From: Pictodentalium vernedei
Taxonomy: Eukaryota > Mollusca > Scaphopoda > Dentaliida > Dentaliidae
Direction: 5' to 3'
Assembly: GCA_031216915.1 (NCBI GenBank)
Contig: CM062297.1
Span: 182,288,083-182,352,082, forward strand
Length of the DNA stretch: 64,000 bases
The position numbers were made by a program, and so were the translations under genes. Shown here piece by piece: positions 56,671-64,000 of this stretch (its first letter is position 1; each line of letters begins with the position of its first letter). The notes beneath the pieces were generated by a model. The model was not told where the DNA came from and ran no database searches. It saw only the letters and a program-made list of their open reading frames with translations.

Positions 56671-57120
56671 ATGAAGACAACAACACCTAAAAGATGCGAA
56701 TTGAAATTGAAACGAGTTGAAACGTATAAGAAATTCGGTCATAAAATCTATAGATTACAACGACACGATCCCATCAAATTGAACGATGTCGAGACGAAGG
56801 GCTTAGAGCACAAATACAAGAAATATAAGATGCCTCTGAAATTGGACGAAGCCGCGCTCGATTTGATTTACGAGTACCAAAGCGATCTGCAGAACATCGT
56901 CATTGCTGAAGATAGAGAATTCGACAAGGACGATTTGTCGTTGCCCTATGGAAATTACATATTTCCAAGCATCTCATTCGAACTCATGAAGAAATTGGGT
57001 GGTGAGAGCGAGTTGACCGATGTAAAAAAACTCAAAAGAGTAAAGATAAACATTCAACACGTTTTCGAAAAAGGAGAAGACACGAGCGTCAACATGCTAA
57101 TAACGGACTTGGAAATATAA
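56671..57120 (+). CDS. Duplicate gene 2, unidentified protein (149 aa)
   Basis: An open frame of 149 residues, basic at the N-terminus (MKTTTPKRCELKLKRVETYK) and ending in SVNMLITDLEI. No transmembrane segment, signal peptide or metal-binding cluster is visible. The middle part, KLDEAALDLIYEYQSDLQNI then VIAEDREFDKDDL, suggests a helix followed by beta strands. The paralogue at 55974-56425 shares leader and ends. A gene duplicated inside the element and kept open in one copy suggests a function under selection, perhaps in host interaction; that is inference only. Confidence 0.6.
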   Translation: MKTTTPKRCELKLKRVETYKKFGHKIYRLQRHDPIKLNDVETKGLEHKYKKYKMPLKLDEAALDLIYEYQSDLQNIVIAEDREFDKDDLSLPYGNYIFPSISFELMKKLGGESELTDVKKLKRVKINIQHVFEKGEDTSVNMLITDLEI

Positions 57121-57159
57121 ACAATAGAGTGATTGATTTTTAGCGAAGAAAAATGAAAA

Positions 57160-57203
57160 AAAAAAAAAGTAATGAGATCATCTTTAGATCTCATTTACTT
57201 TCT
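57160..57203. terminator. Second convergent-gene hairpin
   Basis: AAAGTAATGAGATC pairs with GATCTCATTTACTTT around ATCTTTA with one bulged base, flanked by A and T runs. It lies between the plus-strand duplicate gene 2 and the minus-strand block, and shares AGTAATGAGAT with 49511-49571. Confidence 0.55.
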
Positions 57204-57570
57204 TTTTTTTTTTTTTTGTTTTCCTTCTTCTTCACTATCATCATAATATATTATAATAACGTTTCCTTTTCTCTCAGTTTTCAGCGTCGATTCTTCTTCT
57301 TTTTCTTTTTTTCTTTTTCTTTGTGATGTGATACGTTTATGGTAACATTTTTGTTTATCCGAATCATAATTATGAACGAATGTTGTGCATCTCTTGGTAA
57401 CACTCGCATCATTACCATTCTCTTCAGAAGGTAGTGGTGACCGTGAAAAGCATCGTTTCATTCTCAACCATATATCCCGCGCTTTATCTATCTCTTTCCT
57501 TAGATATCCATCATTAGCGTCTAACCATTTTTTTATTTCTTTGCTCTCTGTCTTGCGTTGTTTGTCATTA
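57195..57570 (-). other. Unidentified basic open region
   Basis: A minus-strand open frame of about 125 codons without an obvious ATG. The N-terminal part reads KKWLDANDGYLRKEIDKARD, and the C-terminus is lysine/arginine- and glutamate-rich (SQRKRKKEKEEES ... KKKKRK). It directly follows the penton-like region and could be its tail in this element or a separate small gene. No family recognised. Confidence 0.35.
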
Positions 57571-57573
57571 TCG

Positions 57574-58053
57574 TCAAATTATCGCCGCGTGGCCTCGATA
57601 CATCTTTCGATCGAATCCCAACATCTTGCCTATAGAATCGTCCGTGTTGAAATCCACACGAAAATTATCTTCCAAATCCAACATCGTCTGTAAGGTATTA
57701 GGATTGGGAGCGAGTCTGATCTTGTTGCTTCCCTTTCCATCCGTCTTCATTCGCGTCTGAATGTAATGGTTCAAATCGTCTATGTCATAACTCCCTTTGG
57801 GAATTCAAATCTCCAACCAATCCACTCCGTCGGAATACTTGAACGAGTTATTCTTTTTGGTGACGTTGGGAAAGGAATAATAAGTCTCCAGATTCACCAA
57901 AGCCATCTCGTATCTTTTCTCTCTATTCAATTCGATGGAAGGTTCGAATTTCGTAGCGAATCGAGTCAAATCGCCACTCACCACGATTTGAATGGATTGT
58001 TTCACAGCCGTATTCTCGGCTATCCGTTCTAACAATTCTCCATGTTCGAACAT
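57574..58053 (-). pseudogene. Penton-like minor capsid protein of the Polinton
   Basis: The N-terminal words VKQSIQIVVSGDLTRFATKF, IELNREKRYEMALVNLETYY, SFPNVT, PKGSYDIDDLNHYIQ and GKMLGF are typical of the Polinton/adintovirus penton-like (single jelly-roll) protein that I know from invertebrate genomes. In a particle it would occupy the fivefold vertices. Only about 160 codons remain recognisable. The family's usual C-terminal half is not seen. It is the second gene of the right-hand minus-strand block. Broken copy. Confidence 0.7.
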
Positions 58054-58111
58054 TATATTTTAATTTTTATTTTTTTATTCAAAACTAATTATTTGAAGAT
58101 TTATTATTTTT

Positions 58112-58936
58112 CTAATTTTTATTTTCACGCTCTATCTTATTATTATTACCATCGGAAGCATAAAACTCGTCGAATCCGCACCGATATTTTCCGCGATTAA
58201 ATTCGCTTGTCAAATCGATCACGATGAAATTGTAAAGTCCACCATCCCAAACCCTCTTGCAGAATCTCCTGAATTCCGCAGCGCTCATGTCGTTTGCGAC
58301 GTGATCGCCGTAGATGTGATTGAGATTCTTGAGATCTTGGCAAAAGAGACATAGAAAATTAGCGTTCTCCCTTATCGTCTGTCTGGGCAATCAAAAATAA
58401 TTCTGCGACAGGTAGAAACAGTCCACGTTGCTGTGTCGACCCCTAACGTAATACGATTCGCATCGGTTCTGTCTTTCCAAAAGCAGATCGTCGAAAATCA
58501 TGAGATTCTTATCTTCCGATTTCAGTTCTCTAGGATCCGGAACGTCGCTAGTGTTCTCATAAAATCGACACTCGACGTTCGAAGATGCATTTCTCTTCAT
58601 CAGCTCCGTCGCCGCGCCGTCCAAAATGGTCGAGAGCGGAGCTCCACTCTTGTCGAATTCCTCCCTACTGTCAAAGATTCTGGCTATGACGTCCTTGGGC
58701 AATCTGCGATCCATGCACTCTCGAAGCAATCTGTATTCGGGTTGAAACAAGCTCTTGCCAAACACGAACAATCTGTCATAATCCAACCAGTCGGGTCGGG
58801 ACAACAGATTCATCAACAGATTGGTCTTTCCACAATTCGATTTTCCCACTATCAAACCTCATATGCTCTTGGGAAAGAACTTGTTATTCAACCTCTTGGT
58901 CGTGGCGTCGTTCCAAGACATATCTTTAATGTTCAT
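58112..58936 (-). pseudogene. A32/FtsK-HerA-type DNA packaging ATPase
   Basis: The start MNIKDMSWND is followed by a Walker A motif (VGKSNCGKTNLLMNLL), a Walker B motif (KNLMIFDDLLLERQ) and the downstream SQNYF segment, which matches the sensor asparagine/glutamine region of poxvirus A32-type ATPases. The C-terminal part contains LCLFCQDLKNLNHIYGDHV and FIVIDLTSEFNRGKYRCGF. It would drive DNA into the preformed capsid. About 275 codons in total, usual for Polintons. It lies between the penton-like and pX/pVI-like genes. Broken copy. Confidence 0.85.
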
Positions 58937-59031
58937 CTTTGTTTTATTTGTTTGTTTGTTATTTTAGATTCTTTTCAAACACAAATTTTTTTTATGTTTT
59001 TCAAACTGTGTTTTTAATGTTATTATTATTA

Positions 59032-59385
59032 TTATTTATTTATATCGCACCGTCGCGAGTTCTCTTCAATCCGGATCCACTCGTCATTTTGACTAAATCT
59101 TGTATGGGCACCACGGCATCCTTTAAATCTTTTCGCTGGCGGACTGATCAACTTGTCGATCAACGCGTTGGCTGCCCTCTTGCCAGCCGCAGAAGCTATC
59201 CTACCACTGGCTTCGGAAGCGGCTTTCTTACCAGCATCCAAAGCCGTCTTCTGACCGACCTCAAACGCGGTCGATGCGAGTTTTCTACCCGCATCGTCCG
59301 TGAACGCTCGCATTATAGAATCGACGATGCCAGAACCGCCTTGAACGTAAGTCCTGACGTATCCCCTGTTCTTTATCACCAACAT
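59032..59385 (-). CDS. Small pX/pVI-like virion protein candidate (117 aa)
   Basis: The protein starts MLVIKNRGYVRTYVQGGSG, followed by an amphipathic alanine/glycine-rich region (IVDSIMRAFTDDAGRKLAST, DAGKKAASEASGRIAS, ALIDKLISPPAKRFKG). Polintons and adintoviruses often carry a short protein of this type, compared with adenovirus pX or the membrane-active pVI. A GGSG close to the start could be a protease cleavage site for the adenain-type enzyme; that is inference. The frame is open. A minus-strand TATATAATAATAAGTAGAGAG motif lies 130-160 bp upstream. Confidence 0.55.
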   Translation of the reverse strand: MLVIKNRGYVRTYVQGGSGIVDSIMRAFTDDAGRKLASTAFEVGQKTALDAGKKAASEASGRIASAAGKRAANALIDKLISPPAKRFKGCRGAHTRFSQNDEWIRIEENSRRCDINK

Positions 59386-59513
59386 ATTTTATTTTTATGA
59401 TATATTTTTGTTTTTTTTCACTGGTAAATCGTTTTGTCGTTTTTAAATACTTTTATTATTCTAGTGTAAGAATTTACTGTTTTATTTTTTGTTTGTTTGT
59501 TTGTTTGTTTGTT

Positions 59514-59543
59514 TCTCTCTCTCTCTACTTATTATTATATACA
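59514..59543 (-). promoter_or_regulatory. TATA/AGAGAG motif upstream of the pX/pVI-like gene
   Basis: On the minus strand TATATAATAATAAGTAGAGA is followed by GAGAGAGAAAC, resembling the composite motif at the other genes. Confidence 0.4.
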
Positions 59544-59545
59544 CA

Positions 59546-60443
59546 TCAATCCTTCAATTCGCTCATCAGCCTTTTATACTGGTTTTTATTCAAAACCTTC
59601 TGTCTCAACAATTCGTCAGATACGGCAACTATCTGATTATCTAATCCCGTGTTACCAGCCCGTCTGCTCCCCATCAACAAACTCAATCTCTGAGACAGAG
59701 CGTCGGGATCGCTCGGAAGAAAAATAGCGGTTTTCACCCCTTTGCCGGTCACCGATTCGAGGAACTTCTTGTTCATCTCCCATACAGGCTTCACTATTTT
59801 CGTCCACTTGTAACCTCTGTTGGCTTTGGGTCTCGTCTCTCTGGCATCGTTATTTCTATTCATGGCGTGGGTCTGAACTAGAATGTCGCCGTAAGTGTCG
59901 AAATCCTGTTCCGTGAAATCTCCAGGCTTGTCGTAAAGGAGCAATCTCCGCAGACCATCGGTTACTTTATATTTATTCGAACCCACGATCAATTCATCAT
60001 CGTCCATTTCCACCTACAAAAGTTCTACCCTCAGAATCCTTATAAATTCCATATGACTGATCTCTCTTACCGCCATCATCATCGGACGATGCGATGCTAC
60101 TAGTGGTGATAGTCGAAGCTGTATCATTAGACTCGCTCATATCTGTTTGAATTCCCGTGGGAACGTAATCCGGTGTAGATTGAACGGAATACCGATTTCC
60201 AAAACTAGGAGGCAACGAACCCATTCTCAAAGAACTCTCCTTTATAGGTCTCAATTCTTTGACTATCTCCTTCCTGCTTCGCTCTTGACCCTCCGTCACG
60301 GGTTTAAATAATTTTGTGGCTTCGCGTCTGAGTTCCATCTCACCGAGACGTCTGCTTCTCTCAGCAGCCTGAATGTTCTTCTTAGAACGTTCATACTCGG
60401 CTAAAATTCGATCTCGGCGTCTAGGATCCATCTGGAAAAACAT
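59546..60443 (-). pseudogene. Polinton-typical structural-type protein of unknown role
   Basis: The N-terminus, MDPRRRDRILAEYERSKKNI with RLGEMELRREATKLFKPV, and the C-terminal half (DDELIVGSNKYKVTDGLRRL, DFDTYGDILVQTHAMNRNND, YKWTKIVKPVWEMNKKFL) match a protein often found beside the ATPase and penton genes in invertebrate Polintons. A central serine/threonine-rich linker connects the halves. About 300 codons. Its role is unknown; a virion or scaffold protein is plausible. Outermost gene of the right block. Broken copy. Confidence 0.6.
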
Positions 60444-61071
60444 CTTTCGTTTTAATTGTTTTTATTTATTTTTCAAAATTAAATGTTTAATTATATTTTT
60501 ATGTTTTTGTGTTTTAAGTAATAAAAAAAAAAAACTCTTTCCGTCTTAATATAATATATAATAATCTGAAAATATTCACATCTCAAACTGACTGTGTTAA
60601 TTGAAGTTTAAAAAATACGTTTAAACAGTACATGACAAACCGGTTTCTGATTTAACGCATTTTGACAGTAGTGTTTACATTTTGTCAAAAGATCTTCATT
60701 CATTCACACATCAATTCACCGAGTGTCGAATTAAGAGAGAATCCTTTTTGATGATTGCGATTGCTATCATGAATATATTAAAAATTTTACCACTCAAAAC
60801 CTAATTGAGCAGAAAATGCGTTTTAAACATTCCGATAAGTGTTTTAAACAAACGCTTAACAGTCAATCTCTCAATCAAGGCAAAACACAAATATCTATTA
60901 CAGATCAACTCCCCTTCGAACAAAAAAACCCTCAAAATCAATTTCTATCCGTCCCATCAACAGAAAACATCAATGTCTATAATACAGACTATATTCATAA
61001 TCGACTCTTTTTGAACAAAAAACCTCATTCACTCATTACGATAACATGTGTTTGTTTTTTACTTCAGGAAG
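60444..61071. other. AT-rich right subterminal region of the Polinton, no gene
   Basis: About 630 bp between the last gene and the right terminal repeat. On the minus strand a TATATTATATTAAGACGG then AAAGAG-T-rich segment (60530-60565) may be the promoter of the outermost gene. No coding sequence is supported. Confidence 0.5.
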
Positions 61072-61848
61072 ACGTGACTGGGTTCGCAAATTTCCAACAC
61101 ACCGACAACGACAACACTCTTCGTTTCAAAACATTTTCCATCGAGTGCTCGTCGAGGACCCCCACCTCGCAATAACGTGCGCCAGTCTCACTTCGAGAAA
61201 CGCTACAACAATGGGTTTGCGGATTCAAACATCACCTCTTCACGCCAGTCGATTTCAGACCTAAAATCCGCAAGCGAGTTTCCTCCCATAGGATTCAGTG
61301 TTAAAATCGTGTACGGACGCGGATCGTTAGAAATCGGCAAGATGATGATGAGTTCGAACTCTCAAAACGTTTTTTTGCTCGCAATTTAACACTCACCACG
61401 GGGTTTTAGCGTTAAAATCGCGTGCGGACACGGATCGTTAGAATCGGCAAGATGATGAGTTCGAACTCTCAAAACTTTTTTTTTTTTTTTGCTCGCAATT
61501 TAACACTCTCCATAGGGTTTCAGTGTTAAAATCGTGTACGGATGCGGATTGTTAGAATCGACAAGACGATGAGCTCGAACTCTCAAAACGGTTTTTTGCT
61601 CGCAGTTTAACACTGAATCCTATGGGGAAAAGTCATCCGCAGATTTCAATCAAAACGGTACATGTACGTGTACGTAAAACTACGCGCGTCTAGGATACAA
61701 TTCAGTGTTAAAAAAATTCGAGCTCACCCTAAAAAACCGTTAAAATCTTGTACACGTACACGATTTTAACACTAAATCCTATGGAGATGTACATGTACAT
61801 GTACACGTACATGTACAGGTGAGCTCGAACTCTCATTTATTACCTACT
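61072..61848 (-). repeat. Right terminal inverted repeat of the Polinton
   Basis: Inverse of 44168-44925, about 776 bp. The outer 350 bp are near-identical to the left repeat. The inner part differs more, including about 20 bp present here and absent on the left. Confidence 0.95.
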
Positions 61849-61854
61849 CACGGG
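61849..61854. repeat. 6-bp target-site duplication, right copy (CACGGG)
   Basis: Identical to 44162-44167. The host sequence on both sides continues with GTTTCGTTTGCACGGGAG-type repeats. Confidence 0.95.
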
Positions 61855-63121
61855 AGCTTTCCTTTTTCTGTTGTCAGGATGGTTTTTTTCTGGGTTTTCG
61901 AATCCACGGCGACCGGAGGTTTTACTTTTGTTTCAGTTTGTTTCGTTTGCACGGGAGGTTTCCTATTTTCCTTTCGTCACTCGTCGGGCTGTTTTATTTC
62001 TGTTTCGTCACAGTATTCGAACCACAGAGAATCATATGCTCGATCAATTCTTGTCTTTTCAACCGCTCGTACCGTTCAAACCCATTTGCTGAGCCTTGGA
62101 TCTCAAGTCGGGAGACGACCTCTTCGTCGTCTCGGAATCATTGAGACAGTTATGAACTACATGGCCGTCAGATATCAGCGGCTGGCTCACAAGATTGATG
62201 AAATGTTCATTATACCTCCCCATCCAGAAGAAAGCCAGTTAATTATTGCGAAACTCCTTCACTTCAATCTAGGAACCTGCGAACCTCCCCCGACTTCGGC
62301 TCAAGTCGAATCTCGAATCGGATCTCTCCTAAGGTTTCGAATCGAATCGAATCTCGAATCTGATGTCAGTCAGTAGAGCGACACTGTGATACGCAGATAT
62401 ATACTCCAGTATACGATCGGCGGTATGCGTTAGACGAGCCCAAACTGTTGGAATCGTGGTGAAAATGGTGAAAATACAATGCAATCTGCTGCTTTTGGAG
62501 ATAGAAAGTTCTCCGTTTGAACCTCGTGGATCCGTGCAGGACAGAAATATCAATTACGTGAACGTTATTTTCTATCATGAAAGCGGCGGGTATTTCGAAT
62601 GTATTAACTTCTAGCATGCTGCTGGCAGATATTCCTGCCCAGGACAGGATGTCTCCTGCAACTGACAAAAGTATAATTTGGGCACATTTAATCAAATTGT
62701 CCGTCTGTAAATGGCAGGTGTTTTTTCACCACTGATTTCTTGACAAATTTAGTTGAATTTTTCATCACAGCAGCCATGACTTGATTTGATGAAAAATATT
62801 TTGGAAACACTCCGCGGGTTAAGAGTTAACGTTATTCATGTCGAAAATGACGGACGAACACGTCTTTCAAATGGAAGTGGGCTTGGGTTTGAAAATGTCG
62901 AACCTCGGTGATTGGATTCGAGCCGAATCGAATCGTCGCTGTGGGTTCGAGCCGAATCGAATCTCGAACCGTTCACAGGTCCCTACTTTAATCACACGTA
63001 ACTCTCCTGCTACATTCCCATAACAGTATAAAACAACACAACACTTTTTTTCATTTCTGTTCCTGACAAACGACACCTGTGCACTGACATTTCCGTATTG
63101 TGGAAAGACTTTGGTGCTCTA
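61855..63121. other. Right flank of the Polinton, no recognised gene
   Basis: GTTTCGTTTGCACGGGAGG words at 61890-61970 continue the left-flank repeat. An open frame at 61819-62376 has a protein-like central part (ETVMNYMAVRYQRLAHKIDE near 62150-62210) but no recognised family. CGAATCGAATCTCGAA words occur at 62300-62375 and 62920-62970 and may be the ends of a decayed MITE. Confidence 0.4.
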
Positions 63122-63314
63122 AGTTAATTTTCATTTTTTTTTCATTTTTTGTCTCAAAAACATAGGTTATGACCCCTCACTGGAACGAGCTCGTCGAGCT
63201 CGTTCCAATGAGGGGTCATAACCTATGTTTTTGAGACGCAAAAAGAAAAACATTAGCTGTTCAAGAATTTTTTTTGCAAGTGTCGCCTGCTGTTCATGTC
63301 AGGTAAAGGGTTAA
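63122..63314. mobile_element. TTAA MITE, family B, left-truncated
   Basis: It contains the full central palindrome (CATAGGTTATGACCCCTC, GAACGAGCTCGTCGAGCTCG) and the right end CAGGTAAAGGGTTAA. The left third is missing. Confidence 0.75.
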
Positions 63315-63945
63315 GCCCATTCATTAAAAATGGTAATGCAGAGCCTAACAAGCGCCATAGAATAATTGTACATTTGCACGTGGGCGACGTGGAATGCTAA
63401 ACATTAATTTAATTTTGTCGTCTGTGACAGTAATTGATGTTTATTTGAAAATTATTTCACTAAATTTGCGAAATTAAATACTTTGCAATCTTCTTTGTCG
63501 GGGGATGTTTCCAAATGCCCACACACCGGACAAACAACACATCTTAAGCTGTAACATAATCGCAGGCCTTATAGAAGCCGCTGTTTGTTTCTCGTCCCAT
63601 GTAAGTGTCTTTTGTGTGTGGGGGTGGGGGTGGGGGTGGGAGGGGGAGGTCTACCCAATAATAAATAGAGTCTTCACCTCGACTGCAGTTTATATCGAAA
63701 TTTACAAACCTTTTCCAGTAAATTAGGTCTGGACCTCGCTAAAGCTCGGCCCAGACATAATCTACTTTATTACACGCCTGTTCTATGAAATCTACAGACA
63801 CACTAAACCTTGCGGAAAAAGAACATCTGTTCCGCACATACGTGCGGAGCGGGAATCGTTGACGTTATTTTTAAATAGAAGCGGATGTTTAATGGAATAT
63901 TCTACAAATCGTTCACCGCAATTACAATCACTGGCGATAGCTAAA
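63315..63945. other. Non-coding stretch, no gene seen
   Basis: It contains a G-rich GGGGGTGGGGGT-type tract (63620-63650). No supported gene. Confidence 0.4.
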
Positions 63946-63947
63946 AA

Positions 63948-64000
63948 TCGCCCCCTGAGTTCCAGTGTGTCCCAGTGTGTTCTATGTGCCAGTTGGCACA
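63948..64000. mobile_element. Start of a palindromic element (family H), cut by the window edge
   Basis: CCCCCTGAGTTCCAGTGTG and GTGTTCTATGTGCCAGTTGG match the first palindrome of 10213-10276. Confidence 0.5.

Larger units (their letters stand above)
44168..61848. mobile_element. Polinton/Maverick element, structurally whole, genes partly broken
   Basis: The element is 17,681 bp, within the usual Polinton range (about 15-20 kb). It starts AGTAGGTAATAAATGAGAG and ends with the exact inverse. A 6-bp target duplication, CACGGG, sits at 44162-44167 and 61849-61854. It carries the Polinton core set: retroviral-type integrase, protein-primed PolB, adenain-like protease, packaging ATPase, major and minor capsid proteins. 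Accessory genes include a fibre-like protein and a TFIIS-like zinc ribbon. Both ends look whole. Overall there are about ten breaks in the genes, so it is a fossil copy. The outer 350 bp of the two terminal repeats differ at only about three places, which points to a recent insertion or recent homogenisation of the ends. Confidence 0.95.

Noticed and set aside
58433-59017. A 194-codon plus-strand frame opposite the ATPase
   Set aside because: Antisense shadow of the packaging ATPase, which has Walker A and B motifs on the minus strand.

Overview
The window looks like a repeat-dense, intron-rich-type genome of a marine invertebrate. Evidence: many tRNA-derived SINEs with (AAAT)n tails, several families of palindromic MITEs, Tc1/mariner transposase remnants, a LINE fragment and a large Polinton. 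A non-autonomous Helitron-like element with an (ACGG)n microsatellite and an array of about 155-bp repeats recalls the 'pearl' elements of bivalves, so a mollusc is my best guess. That placement is inference. No ordinary host protein gene could be identified with confidence.

Layout. 1-13.8 kb: SINEs, TTAA-flanked MITEs and foldback elements in AT-rich sequence without recognisable genes. 13.8-20.8 kb: two copies of one older repeat (family F), each carrying different nested insertions, so each copy serves as an 'empty site' for the other. These show the TTAA target of the MITEs and the borders of the Helitron-like element. 21.4-32.9 kb: four Tc1/mariner-like elements, all decayed (near 21.5-22.5, 24.0-25.5, 29.65-31.27 and 32.2-32.9 kb), a LINE reverse-transcriptase fragment (23.2 kb), and an unidentified region (25.5-29.6 kb) with three copies of a TATA-box/leader module. 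34.35-38.13 kb: an old hAT-like element, recognised by an 8-bp target duplication, filled with younger insertions, including a SINE with a 5S rRNA-type head. 38-44 kb: further SINE pieces, a clean 714-bp hAT-type MITE and long CT microsatellites.

44,168-61,848 is a structurally whole Polinton/Maverick (17,681 bp) with near-identical terminal inverted repeats of about 0.76-0.78 kb and a perfect 6-bp target duplication (CACGGG). Several of its genes are broken (about ten breaks in all), so I treat it as a fossil, although the ends point to recent insertion. The left plus-strand block holds two unidentified genes, a zinc-ribbon/phospholipase A2-like/integrase region, a double jelly-roll-type capsid protein and a small TFIIS-like zinc ribbon. 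The central minus-strand block holds a phage-tail-fibre-like protein, an adenain-type protease and a protein-primed family B DNA polymerase with an N-terminal SAP-like segment. A duplicated pair of unidentified genes follows on the plus strand. The right minus-strand block holds a penton-like minor capsid protein, an A32/FtsK-type packaging ATPase, a pX/pVI-like small protein and a Polinton-typical protein of unknown role. Convergent blocks are separated by AT-rich hairpins with a shared stem, and most gene blocks are preceded by a shared TATA/AGAGAAAAA promoter-like motif.

61.9-64 kb returns to the same host repeat background, with one more TTAA MITE and the start of another palindromic element cut by the window edge.
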